NCBI GenBank assembly: GCA_905233845.1
Contig: CAJOFH010000001.1
Span: 1 to 64,000 of the forward strand
DNA: 64,000 bases
Direction of reading: 5' to 3'
Source of the DNA: an uncultured Muribaculaceae bacterium
GTDB lineage: Bacteria > Bacteroidota > Bacteroidia > Bacteroidales > Muribaculaceae
The position numbers and the translations under genes are program-made. Shown piece by piece: positions 35,678 through 44,700 of the stretch (the first letter of the stretch is position 1; each line of letters begins with the position of its first letter). The notes below the pieces were generated by a model, which did not search any database, was not told where the DNA came from, and was given only the letters and a program-made list of their open reading frames with translations.

Positions 35678-36745
35678 TTAATGATTGTTTTCAAATTCCT
35701 TCATTGCGTCAACAAGAACCTTCACGCTCTCGAGTGGAAGTGCATTGTAGAGAGATGCACGGAATCCACCTACGCTGCGGTGACCCTTGATGCCAACGAT
35801 TTCCTTGTTGGTTGCAAACTCGAGGAAGTCCTTCTCGAGTTCTTTGTACTCGGGTTTCATCACGAAGCAAACGTTCATGAGCGAGCGGCTGTCCTCGTGA
35901 GTAGTACCAACAAACATTCGGCTAGCGTCGATAGCGTCGTAAAGGCATGCGCCCTTCTCCTCATTGATGCGCTGCATCTCTTTCACGCCACCCAGGTCTT
36001 TAAGCCAATGCAGAGTCTGTAGTGCAGTAAAGATTGGCAGCACGGGAGGAGTGTTGAACATCGAACCCTTGTCGATGTGAGTTTGGTAGTTAAGCATAGT
36101 TGGGATCGCGCGGTCTACTTTGCCCAGGATGTCCTTCTTGATGATAACGAAGGTGACACCTGCAGGAGCAAGGTTCTTTTGTGCGCCACCATAGATGAGA
36201 GCATACTTTGATACGTCAACTGGGCGAGAGAAGATATCGCTCGACATGTCGGCTACCAATGGCACATTAACATCGAGATCCTCACGCAACTCAGTGCCGT
36301 AGATAGTGTTGTTGGTGGTGATATGAAGATAATCAGCATCGGCAGGAACGGTATAGTTCTTGGGATAGTAAATGTAGTTATCTTCCTTAGACGAAGCTAC
36401 AACCTCAACCTCACCAAATAGCTTGGCTTCTTTGATGGCCTTGTTGGCCCATGTGCCTGAGTCAACATAGGCGGCCTTAGTTTGCAGAAGGTTGTAGGGA
36501 ATCATGCAGAACTGGGTGCTTGCGCCACCGCCTAGGAACAGAACTTCATATCCCTCGGGGATATCAAGCAATTCCTTGAATAGGGCTTGTGCCTCGTCCA
36601 TTACAGCTTGAAACTCCTTGCTGCGATGAGAAATCTCAAGAACCGATAAGCCTGTACCGGCAAAGTCACGGATGCCATCAATAGTCTTTTCAATAGCATA
36701 CTGGCTCAAAATTGATGGGCCTGCATAGAAATTGTGCTTTTTCAT
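35678..36745 (-). CDS. serC: phosphoserine aminotransferase
   Basis: Transaminates 3-phosphohydroxypyruvate with glutamate to phosphoserine, the second step of serine synthesis. The 355 residues match the family. Motifs are [11 protein letters not shown] at the N terminus, [17 protein letters not shown] (cofactor phosphate contacts), [13 protein letters not shown], and [12 protein letters not shown] with the PLP-lysine. The C terminus contains [15 protein letters not shown]. The minus-strand TACTTTTG at 36792-36799 is a likely -7 box. It is transcribed with serA. Confidence 0.97.
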   Translation of the reverse strand: MKKHNFYAGPSILSQYAIEKTIDGIRDFAGTGLSVLEISHRSKEFQAVMDEAQALFKELLDIPEGYEVLFLGGGASTQFCMIPYNLLQTKAAYVDSGTWANKAIKEAKLFGEVEVVASSKEDNYIYYPKNYTVPADADYLHITTNNTIYGTELREDLDVNVPLVADMSSDIFSRPVDVSKYALIYGGAQKNLAPAGVTFVIIKKDILGKVDRAIPTMLNYQTHIDKGSMFNTPPVLPIFTALQTLHWLKDLGGVKEMQRINEEKGACLYDAIDASRMFVGTTHEDSRSLMNVCFVMKPEYKELEKDFLEFATNKEIVGIKGHRSVGGFRASLYNALPLESVKVLVDAMKEFENNH

Positions 36746-37161
36746 AAAAATGTAGTTTGTTTAAAAATAATGGTAATAAAAAATCTTTTCGCAAAAGTAC
36801 CTATTTTTATTGACTCAACAATGATAAAATGAGAAAAGAAATTATGTTATAAAACATAATCATTTTTTACAACAAATGCCAGTTTTTGCTGTTTTGAGCA
36901 TGAAAAACTTCAAACATCTCCCTTTTTATTAGTCATTTATGGAGAATGTTAATTAAATAACGATTTAAAACTAAATTTTGTTATACGTTTAAATAAAATA
37001 AACAGCTGTGAAAAATGGATAAAACTCAATTTTATGCTAAAGAACATATTTTTTAAGACTTTTGGTTCCACTTTTTTACTATAAATTTGTAGTGTTCTTT
37101 GGAGATAAGAATAAACTAAATAGTAATTTTTTAAAAATTAATTTTCTAAATCATTTCAATC
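36746..37161. promoter_or_regulatory. AT-rich divergent regulatory region between serC and gdhA
   Basis: This 416-bp gap holds no gene. It carries the serC -7 box (TACTTTTG, minus, 36792-36799) and a gdhA -7 box (TAAATTTG, plus, 37082-37089) preceded by TTTTGG near 37061, which is too close to be a standard -33. The long AT-rich stretch between them is more than two promoters need and may hold operator sites for gdhA, but I see no clear inverted repeat. Confidence 0.5.
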
Positions 37162-38505
37162 ATGAATGTTGAAAAAATTATGGCCCACCTGGAGGCTAAA
37201 CACCCAGGCGAATCAGAGTATCTGCAAGCAGTTCGCGAGGTTCTCGAATCAGTAGAAGAGGTTTACAACCAGCACCCTGAGTTTGAGAAAGCTAAGATCA
37301 TCGAGCGCATTGTTGAGCCCGAGCGCATCTTCACATTCCGTGTAAACTGGATCGACGACAACGGTGAGGTACAAACCAACCTCGGCTATCGCGTGCAGTT
37401 CAACAGCGCTATTGGCCCTTACAAGGGTGGTCTCCGCTTCCACAAGGCTGTTACTCCTTCAATGCTTAAGTTCTTAGGTTTCGAGCAGACTTTCAAGAAC
37501 GCTCTTACTACTCTGCCTATGGGCGGTGGCAAGGGTGGTTCTGACTTCGATCCCATTGGCAAGAGCGACGCCGAGATTATGCGTTTCTGCCAAGCTTTCA
37601 TGCTTGAGCTTCGCCACTGCATTGGTCCCGACCAGGACGTTCCCGCAGGTGACGTAGGTGTTGGTGGCCGTGAGATTGGTTACCTCAATGGTATGTATCA
37701 GAAACTCTCTCGTCAGTATCACACTGGCGTTCTCACTGGCAAGGGCGAGACTTGGGGTGGTTCAATCCTCCGTCCAGAGGCTACTGGTTTTGGCGCTCTC
37801 TATTTCACCGAGCACCTTCTCCACAAGGCTGGCAAGGACATCAAGGGCTTGAAGGTTGCTCTCTCGGGCTTCGGAAACGTAGCTTGGGGTGCTGCTATCA
37901 AGGCTACTGAGCTTGGCGCCAAGGTTGTTGCCATTTCTGGTCCTGACGGCGTTTGCGAGATTGCCGATGGTATCACCAAAGAGATGATCGACTATATGCT
38001 TGTTATGCGTGCTTCTAACCGCAACAAGGTTCAGGATATGGCCGACAAGTTCCCCGAGCAGGCTAAGTTCACTGCTGGCAAGAAGGCTTGGAGCATTCCT
38101 TGTGATATCGCTCTTCCTTGCGCATTCCAGAACGAGCTTAGCGAGGACGACGCTAAGGAACTGAAGGCTAACGGCTGCTGGTGCTGCTGCGAGGTATCTA
38201 ACATGGGCTGCCAGCCTGGCGCAATCCACTACTTCCAGAACAATGGCGTTCTCTTCGCTCCTGGCAAGGCTGTTAATGCTGGTGGTGTTGCTACCTCTGG
38301 TCTCGAGATGACTCAGAATGCTGCTCACCTGAGCTGGTCGGCAAAGGAAGTTGACGAGAAGCTGCACTGGATTATGGAGAACATCCACGAGCAGTGCGTG
38401 AAGTTCGGTACTAAGGAAGATGGCACTATCGACTATGTTAAGGGTGCTAACATCGCAGGCTTCATGAAGGTTGCTCAGGCCATGCTCGAGCAAGGCGTAA
38501 TCTAA
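37162..38505 (+). CDS. gdhA: NADP-type glutamate dehydrogenase
   Basis: Reversibly aminates 2-oxoglutarate to glutamate, the main ammonium-assimilation enzyme in gut Bacteroidales. The 447 residues match hexameric bacterial GDH. Landmarks are GPYKGGLRFH (substrate lysine), the catalytic region TLPMGGGKGGSDFDP, PAGDVGVGGREIGYL, the dinucleotide motif SGFGNVAWGAA, and AGGVATSGLEMTQNA. It is monocistronic with two terminators in tandem. Confidence 0.98.
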   Translation: MNVEKIMAHLEAKHPGESEYLQAVREVLESVEEVYNQHPEFEKAKIIERIVEPERIFTFRVNWIDDNGEVQTNLGYRVQFNSAIGPYKGGLRFHKAVTPSMLKFLGFEQTFKNALTTLPMGGGKGGSDFDPIGKSDAEIMRFCQAFMLELRHCIGPDQDVPAGDVGVGGREIGYLNGMYQKLSRQYHTGVLTGKGETWGGSILRPEATGFGALYFTEHLLHKAGKDIKGLKVALSGFGNVAWGAAIKATELGAKVVAISGPDGVCEIADGITKEMIDYMLVMRASNRNKVQDMADKFPEQAKFTAGKKAWSIPCDIALPCAFQNELSEDDAKELKANGCWCCCEVSNMGCQPGAIHYFQNNGVLFAPGKAVNAGGVATSGLEMTQNAAHLSWSAKEVDEKLHWIMENIHEQCVKFGTKEDGTIDYVKGANIAGFMKVAQAMLEQGVI

Positions 38506-38552
38506 TGGCGATTATCAGCAATTGATATAACAATAGATAATATATCCAGAAT

Positions 38553-38586
38553 GTCTGCTCTCACATGTTGGGAGCAGACGTTTTTT
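38553..38586 (+). terminator. first gdhA terminator
   Basis: GTCTGCTC (38553-38560) pairs with GAGCAGAC (38572-38579), followed by GTTTTTT. Confidence 0.9.
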
Positions 38587-38610
38587 GCTATCATTTGGGA
38601 TGGAGAATAA

Positions 38611-38650
38611 GAATCGCGGCACTTTGGTGAAGTGTCGCGGTTCTTTTTTT
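38611..38650 (+). terminator. second, tandem gdhA terminator
   Basis: A 14-bp stem (38611-38624 with 38630-38643, two G-U pairs in RNA) is followed by TTCTTTTTTT. It is followed by a small inverted repeat, CCTAAT and ATTAGG (38671-38687), on the rpoZ side. Confidence 0.85.
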
Positions 38651-38717
38651 GCCCGAATCGGTTATTATGTCCTAATGACTGATTAGGGTTTAAGTTGTAT
38701 TGTTCTCTTCCCAGGAA

Positions 38718-39056
38718 TTAGAAGTTGTCCTTCTCTTTAGTTACGTTCCTGTGGTAGAGTTTGCCGTCCTCATATTCCTTAGTGGCAATCAGAGTTGACT
38801 TAGGCAGTTTCTCGTAGTATTTCGAGATTTCGATTTGCTCGCGGTTCTCCGATATTTCCTCCAGGTTGTCGGTTTTTTCGGTGAACTCCTGCAGCTTCTT
38901 CTCGAGGTCGTTCTTCATGTCGGCCGAGATTTGGTTGGCTCGCTTGCCAATGATAGCCACTGTCTCATAGATGTTGCCAGTTTGCTGTGCCAAGTCGATA
39001 AGGTCGTGCACAGTAGTGTTTTGTGGAGCGTTTGATTTCTTGTAATCGATAGCCAT
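38718..39056 (-). CDS. rpoZ: RNA polymerase omega/Rpb6-like subunit (Bacteroidetes type)
   Basis: A small RNA polymerase assembly subunit. The 112 residues contain the core helix TGNIYETVAIIGKRANQI, the Bacteroidetes form of the omega/Rpb6 motif that clamps the beta-prime C terminus, followed by a charged helical segment (MKNDLEKKLQEF). It lies 65 bp downstream of bamD on the same strand, a linkage common in Bacteroidetes. Confidence 0.88.
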   Translation of the reverse strand: MAIDYKKSNAPQNTTVHDLIDLAQQTGNIYETVAIIGKRANQISADMKNDLEKKLQEFTEKTDNLEEISENREQIEISKYYEKLPKSTLIATKEYEDGKLYHRNVTKEKDNF

Positions 39057-39121
39057 TTTGTCTATAATTATATATATGTGTAATTTGTTTATTGTCTATT
39101 TTTATTCCTAATCGCTGTTGC

Positions 39122-39931
39122 CTACTTTTTGTGGTTCAAGAATTTGTCGGCGATCTTGAACATATTATCGGCCTCTTTTCGGTTCTCGCTGTTAGGGTAG
39201 TCGTTGATGTAGGCGTAGTACTCATCAACCACGGTCCTGAAGCGTTCCTCTTTCTTCTCGTCAACACTCATCTGAGCCTCTTTGAAACGAGAACGTAGGA
39301 TTAGAATCTCTAATTTTTCCTTATATTTAGTATAAGGATAGGATTTAAGAGCGTTTTTGGCGGTAATCACTGCACTCTCGTAGTTGTTGCCTAGATATCC
39401 GCCCAGGTTGTAGTAGAGTTGTGCATTCTCCAGTTCTTTCAGCACCAGCTTGTCCTGAAGCTCGAAGATAGCGTTTTGTGCTACGCCCACCTTGTCGCTC
39501 CTTGGGAAATAGTCGAGAAAAGCTTGTAGTTCTTCAATCGCCTTCAGTGTCATGCTCTGGTCGAGTTGAGGCTCGGGAGAGTCAAGGTAGTAGCCATAGC
39601 CGGCATAGTAACGTGCCAGCTCAGTGTACCGTCCTTTAGGATATTGAGTGTAGTACTGTTTAAAATATGATCCAGAGTTGAGGTAGTCTTTGTTCTCGTA
39701 ATAGCTGAGAGCCAATAGATACAGACATTCTTCGCCTTTCTCGGTGCCCTTGAAGATGGGGACCAGGTCGGCGAAGATTGTGTAAGCCTGAGTGTATTTC
39801 TTGTTCTCGAAGGCCTTCTTGGCGTACTCATACTTGAGGTTATAGTCTCCGCTCTTGAGTACCTTGTTGTACTCACCGCAAGCGGTGAGCAGCACTACGA
39901 GCGACAATATCATCAATAAACGGCGTGTCAT
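39122..39931 (-). CDS. bamD: outer-membrane assembly lipoprotein BamD
   Basis: The BAM-complex lipoprotein that helps BamA insert beta-barrels. From the ATG at 39931 the protein has 269 residues. The lipoprotein signal peptide ends VLLTAC, and the mature part consists of about five TPR-like helical pairs (DYNLKYEYAKKAFENKKYTQA, TYPKGRYTELARYYAGYGYY-like, NYESAVITAKNALKSYPYTK). A -7 box TAACTTTG (minus, 39957-39964) places the start of transcription near 39952, which favours 39931 over the further upstream ATG at 39946. Confidence 0.93.
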   Translation of the reverse strand: MTRRLLMILSLVVLLTACGEYNKVLKSGDYNLKYEYAKKAFENKKYTQAYTIFADLVPIFKGTEKGEECLYLLALSYYENKDYLNSGSYFKQYYTQYPKGRYTELARYYAGYGYYLDSPEPQLDQSMTLKAIEELQAFLDYFPRSDKVGVAQNAIFELQDKLVLKELENAQLYYNLGGYLGNNYESAVITAKNALKSYPYTKYKEKLEILILRSRFKEAQMSVDEKKEERFRTVVDEYYAYINDYPNSENRKEADNMFKIADKFLNHKK

Positions 39932-40041
39932 TTCAGTTATTTGCATATTTAGCGTGCAAAGTTACACATAATTCACCACATAGCAAGTCATTTCATGCAA
40001 AAAACATTTAAAAGATGTCAGTTTTGAGTATTCTTGGGATG

Positions 40042-40131
40042 ACTTGGAACAACTGGGACAGTTGGGATGGTTGGGACAATTGGGATAGTTGGGACAATTG
40101 GGACGGTTGGGACAGTTGGGACAAATGGGAC
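40042..40131. repeat. 10-copy 9-bp tandem repeat
   Basis: Ten 9-base units of the form (A/G)(A/G)TTGGGA(C/T) run without interruption. Units differ mainly at the first two and last positions. The motif GGGACAGTT recurs in the neighbouring dispersed repeats, so this array probably expanded from one of them. Confidence 0.9.
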
Positions 40132-40141
40132 AGAAGCAATT

Positions 40142-40200
40142 AACACCGCTCCGGCGGTGTAATACATTGACAACTCCCAGGAGCGTGTGGGACAGTTTTT
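40142..40200. repeat. dispersed repeat copy 1 (hairpin plus conserved tail)
   Basis: ACACCGC-TCCG-GCGGTGT forms a 7-bp hairpin (40143-40160), followed by a conserved tail AATACATTGACAACTCCC, then AGGAGCGTGTGGGACAGTTT. A near-identical copy lies at 40306-40360. Confidence 0.85.
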
Positions 40201-40305
40201 GAAAAAAAAACTCGCGCGAAAAAGTCAAACAACAGGAACAACTCATTTACAACTATAACAACCAATAAAGTTCTTCTTGGGACAGTTTTGGGAAAAAAAT
40301 ATTAG

Positions 40306-40360
40306 AACACCGCGCCTGCGGTGTAATACAATGACAACTCCCAGGAGCGTGTGGGACAGT
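40306..40360. repeat. dispersed repeat copy 2 (hairpin plus conserved tail)
   Basis: ACACCGC-GCCT-GCGGTGT (40307-40324), then the same tail as copy 1 with one or two changes. It runs directly into the 136-bp direct repeat at 40347. Confidence 0.85.
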
Positions 40361-40482
40361 TTTGCAAAAAAAAATCATGAATCACTTGCATCGCTTTGTG
40401 CTTTTAATCCTCGATGTCAATGAGCTCTTGTGCTTTTGGGCATGCACAAAGGTATGGAGTTGTTTTGAGTCTGAACAATATT
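40347..40482. repeat. 136-bp direct repeat, left copy
   Basis: About 90% identical by eye to 45907-46040, from GCGTGTGGGACAG to AACAATATT. It encloses a minus-strand small-RNA-like unit. With the right copy it brackets the 6S-like RNA and the two secreted-protein genes. Confidence 0.9.
40366..40442 (-). ncRNA. candidate small RNA, left copy
   Basis: On the minus strand a promoter-like pair (ATTG at 40476-40479, 21 bp, TACCTTTG at 40447-40454) is followed by about 75 nt. These end in a stem-loop (TCATTGACATCG with CGATGCAAGTGA, a two-base internal mismatch, loop near 40400) and nine T (complement of 40366-40374). The second copy at 45907-46040 preserves promoter, stem and T-run while differing in sequence. 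No reading frame of note is present. Inference only; the family is not recognised. Confidence 0.45.
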
Positions 40483-40502
40483 AAAAAAAGTAGTAGTTAA
40501 TT

Positions 40503-40534
40503 ATTGTAATTATAGAAAAAAAGTGTTAACTTTG
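40503..40534 (+). promoter_or_regulatory. promoter of the 6S-like RNA
   Basis: ATTG (40503-40506), 20 bp, then TAACTTTG (40527-40534). The predicted start is near 40539. Confidence 0.65.
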
Positions 40535-40538
40535 CAAA

Positions 40539-40742
40539 CGGTAATCTGAGGATTGCCATTTTGACATTGCTGTTTTTTTAAAAAGCGTTATGCTTTTCTT
40601 GTAATCTGAAAACTTGAGAACTTTTCAAAATAAACACAAGAAGAAGTCACGGCAGATTCCATGCTTTAGACGTGTGTTGCTTTCTTGTTTTTTCTCATGA
40701 CCTTCAGATTACAAAGTGTGGCATAGCAGTCCACGCTTTTTT
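40539..40742 (+). ncRNA. ssrS: candidate 6S-like RNA (Bacteroidales-1 type)
   Basis: A transcript of about 204 nt delimited by a promoter and a terminator, with the layout of 6S RNA. A perfect 12-bp closing stem is TTGTAATCTGAA (40599-40610) with TTCAGATTACAA (40703-40714). Inside are a partly paired bubble (GAGAA with TTCTC) and an inner helix (ACAAGAA with TTCTTGT). A 5-prime hairpin GGTAATC-TGAG-GATTGCC precedes it. The 3-prime terminator AAAGTGTGG with CCACGCTTT is followed by T. From memory, a Bacteroidales RNA of this length, promoter and terminator boundary has been described as resembling 6S RNA. Leader RNA of the downstream gene is the alternative. Confidence 0.5.
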
Positions 40743-40792
40743 GTTTAATAATAATTTTGCTTTGAGGATTGCCAGAGTAGAATACTATTAAC

Positions 40793-41728
40793 ATGAAACG
40801 TATTAGTTTTTTATTGGTGCTGATTGTTGCCTTGATTGCATCGGCACAGAACAGCGGATTAGGTTTTAACTATCAAGCTGTAGTGAGAAATGTAGATGGC
40901 ATTTTGCTTGCTAACTCGGATGTGACTCTCAGGATTTCACTTTATCCAGGTCAAATGTCAAGCACTCCAACATGGGTGGAGACCCACAATGCTCACACCG
41001 ACATCTCGGGGAGTTTTGGCATTACTGTTGGTAAGGGAAACCGACAATCAAACAGTACAGTCAGCAAATATTCTGATATTAATTTTTCGGCTACATACTA
41101 TTGGATGAAGGTGGAGATACTTGAGGGTAGTAATTATCGTGAGGTAAGCTATGCGCAATTGCCCAGCTCGCCTTATTCGGAAGTGGCACACAATGCTTCG
41201 GCTGTTCCATCAGGAATGATTATGGCTTTTGCTGGACCAGCCGAGAATATTCCAGCTGGTTGGCTGCTATGTGATGGTTCTGAAGTTAGTCGTTCAGAAT
41301 ATGCTAATCTTTATAATGCCATCGGTGTAAGCTGGGGGACTGGTGATGGCTCTACAACATTTAATCTTCCAGACTTGAGAGGTATGTTCCTACGTGGTGT
41401 CTCAGGAGAATCGACTAATGACGCTGATGCCGAGGATCGAGTCTCTTTAAAAGACAACGGAGGAAATACTGGCAACAACGTGGGCAGTTATCAAGGAGAT
41501 GCTATAAGAAATATTACAGGCGCATGTGGAACATTTGGTGGTGAGAGTCGAGGTGATCTACCTGACACAGGTGCATTATGGAGAGAATTAGGTGTCGCAA
41601 AAAATACAGGAATTGACCATAATGGGCTAGGTATAAAATCAGTAAATCTTGATGCATCTCGTGTAGTACCTGTCGGTAGTGACAACCGCCCCAAGAATGT
41701 ATATGTAACTTACATTATTAAAATATAA
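40793..41728 (+). CDS. secreted phage-tail-collar-domain protein
   Basis: A secreted 311-residue protein. Signal peptide 1-18 (ALIASAQ); then a Bacteroidetes beta-sandwich N-terminal region (LGFNYQAVVRNVDGILLANS to PYSEVAHNA, about 20-133); then a tail-collar domain (about 138-205: VPSGMIMAFAGPAENIPAGW, LCDGSEVSR, FNLPDLRGMFLRG). The rest is Gly/Asn-rich, with NRPKNVYVTYIIKI at the end, the normal end of collar-type fibre proteins. No other phage gene is near, so it is a host surface or secreted fibre-like protein. It lies 5 bp upstream of the 1289-residue gene and is probably co-transcribed with it. Confidence 0.8.
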   Translation: MKRISFLLVLIVALIASAQNSGLGFNYQAVVRNVDGILLANSDVTLRISLYPGQMSSTPTWVETHNAHTDISGSFGITVGKGNRQSNSTVSKYSDINFSATYYWMKVEILEGSNYREVSYAQLPSSPYSEVAHNASAVPSGMIMAFAGPAENIPAGWLLCDGSEVSRSEYANLYNAIGVSWGTGDGSTTFNLPDLRGMFLRGVSGESTNDADAEDRVSLKDNGGNTGNNVGSYQGDAIRNITGACGTFGGESRGDLPDTGALWRELGVAKNTGIDHNGLGIKSVNLDASRVVPVGSDNRPKNVYVTYIIKI

Positions 41729-41733
41729 TAACT

Positions 41734-44700
41734 ATGAAAAGAGTTATAGCTTATCTATTGTTGGCGGTGATAGGCTTGACGGCTTTTTCGCAGTCACCAA
41801 GCAAGTCAGTTAGTATGCGTCCCGCCTATCCAGTGGCGATAGGAGAGAAAACAGTTGACAGTGTGACGTATTCAAACAATGGCTTGTATATGCATGATAT
41901 TTTGCAGGACAGCCTGCCTCGTTATGAGATAGGTGAGATTCCGAAGCAAACAGTTAGATACACAGAAGAAGGTCATGGCTTTTACGTGAAAGCCGATTCA
42001 TTACACTCAGCTAATGTAAATTATAGCTATTCTATTGATATTGCTCCAATTGGTCCTATAGAGTTCAATAACAAGACTGGACGATTCAAGTTCTATCCTG
42101 CCGCAAATGACTATCAGACATTTGTGGTGAACTTTGTTGCATCAAGTGGCACCAACAGCGTGTCGGAGGATGTAGAGTTTAGCTTAATGCCTCCCACTAT
42201 CGATGAGAGTGCGATAATCCAATCACAAGGTACAATGCCTTCTGCCGAGGATTATACACTGGTAGCCGAAAGTGAGCTTGGAGATTCGGTATTAAATGGT
42301 CGCGAGCGTAAAGTGTATAGCTATAGTGTTTCGGGTAAGGACGTTGTGTTTGACAACTCAGTCCAAAACAAAGTGTGGGGGCTGAGTGGACGTGAAGACA
42401 TACATGATTTGAATATTTACGCAGAAAGGCTGTTTGTTCGTTCAGCATTATCCTTCCCACAGACAAATGTGACTATCTTTGCTAAAGAGTTAATTTTTGT
42501 TGATAAAAACGGAGTAGTATCTGGCATCAACACAACACCAATACCTGTTGACACCATTACAAATGGAACTGGTATTAATGGTGCAAATGCTGGAAACATA
42601 TCGTTATATGTGAAGACGCTTCGTGGCAATTGCGCAAAGAGGTTTATCTTAAATGGTGGTAAAGGCCAAAGCTCAAATCGTAATGGCACACCTGGCAACG
42701 GTGGCAATGGTGGTACAATAATCTCAACGATTGATGTTAGTCAATACTGTGATTATGCGCGTGGCAGTAGTGGCTTGAAATATGCAGCAAATCATGAAGA
42801 AACAACTCAAGTTGGAGAGATAATTGGTGCTGGTGTTATTGGTAGTCCTGGTCATTACGAGGCAGAGAACAACCCCTATCTTTATTTGCACCCATATTAT
42901 ATTGCACCAGTTATTCGTCATGCCAATGATGCATTTATCAACAACAAGCCCGATGCAGCATTGCAGGTTTGCAATGAGTACCACGCATTGATTGAGGACT
43001 ATATGAACTCGACAGAATGGGAATCTTGTGATGAAGAAAACGATATTAGTTATCAGCAAGACCTTTCTGAGATTGACGATATGCTAATAAGGCTGAATCA
43101 AGGACTCGATTATTTTGGTAATCCTCAGGGATGGGTTCCTTTGTTGTCATTTGAGGTGATGCTAAGCAATTATAATGCTGAGATAGATCGTTCTATTCCT
43201 ACTCTGTATATGTACTATTGGTTGACTAAAGTTGACCAGACGTTACAAAATAAGGTCAAGGCAAGCCAATTTGCAGCAAATAATACAGAACAAGAAATTG
43301 ATAACAATTTAAGCTTAATTAATCAATGGATTGCTGAGATTCCAGTATTGGAAGACCAATCAAATGAAATCCAAGATGCTATTGATAATTTAACTCAAAA
43401 AATACAAGTATTGGAAAACGAGTTGCTTGCTAAAGCTCGGAAAAATGTAAAGAAGCGAAATCGTATCAAGAAGGCTATGGGTGTGTGTAAAGTTGTAGCA
43501 AATTGCTTGCCTGTGCTTGGTCCCGTAGGCACTGCCGTAGGTACCGCCATGAATGTTGTGTTATCGTCTGGAATTTTGGACCAATTCACAGGTGTGAATT
43601 ATTCACAAGCAGTTCAAGGCGTTAGTAATCAGGCTTGCAGCGAGAACTTTTTCAGTAATTTGAGCAATGCTCTAAAATCAGCCAAGGATTCTATTGGTGC
43701 AAATGGGCTTATCAATGGCTTAAAGAGTTCATTCAAGGGGCTGAAAGACATAACAGCACCGTTGATCTCCAATATTACAAGTGTTAGCAGCTTGTTGTCA
43801 CATGGCTCAATGCCTGAAGGTGAGGTCAAAAGTGAATTGGAGAGGTTAAAAGCCCAATCAGTTGAATTTCAACGCTTAGATAATGAGATTAACACCTTAA
43901 ATTCAGCCAAAGCAGTATTGAAGGCCAAAATTGATAAAATGATGTGTGATATTAATGGGTTGAATAAAGAGCTTGGAGAAGATCTTGTCTCATTAGATGC
44001 ATTCCGTCGAGATGCTTTTTGTGGCAACAGCAAGCGAGATTTGAACGCAATGATATATCTTGAGAAGATGGAGCAACGAGCAAAGAATCGACTGTTGAAA
44101 TATCATTATTATTTGCGCAAAGCCTATGAGTATAGAATGTTGAGACCATACGTTGGAGAGTTCAACTTAGTGGGTATGTTTGAGAGGTTTGAGGCATTGG
44201 GTATGGCATTAGATGATGTTATTGATGCTAATGCTTATTCATCACTCTCAGCAATTTTCCGTGATGTTGTCTCTGGAATGGCAGAGGAAATTATCGACCA
44301 GTATTCTAACAGTTATCCTGAACAGTCGGCTCCAATCACTATTGTGCTTTCAAAGGAACAGCTTAATTTAATTAACACGAGCGACGGTATAAAACTTAAT
44401 TTTCATGAGATGGGCATTTTCTCACCCGATGAGGAGAATGTAAGAATTGTGGATTTGGGAATCAAGCATATCGATAGCCATGTTGAAGGTAATGTGGGTT
44501 ATTCGGGATATATGGACTTGAACATGACCCATAGTGGTGTTTCACAGTTCCGCAAGGATGGTCAGATATATTGGTTTAACCATATTTCAAAGTCAACAAG
44601 CTCTCCTCACACTTGGGGATTTCGACATGATGCAGTGACACAAGAGAATACTACTATTACACCATCGGCTGCAAGTGAATCATTGTTGTATTCTATTCTT

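Noticed and set aside
40042-40131. Short regular array that might be taken for a CRISPR
   Set aside because: Units are 9 bp with no spacers and no cas genes nearby; it is a simple tandem repeat.
39962-40246. Minus-strand frame encoding a Cys/Pro/Asn-rich protein
   Set aside because: The composition is only the translation of the 9-bp array, the frame begins inside other repeats, and no promoter supports it.
40793-41728. Prophage or tailocin call from the tail-collar domain
   Set aside because: No capsid, sheath, baseplate, lysis or integrase genes occur nearby, and the protein has a signal peptide, which phage tail proteins lack.
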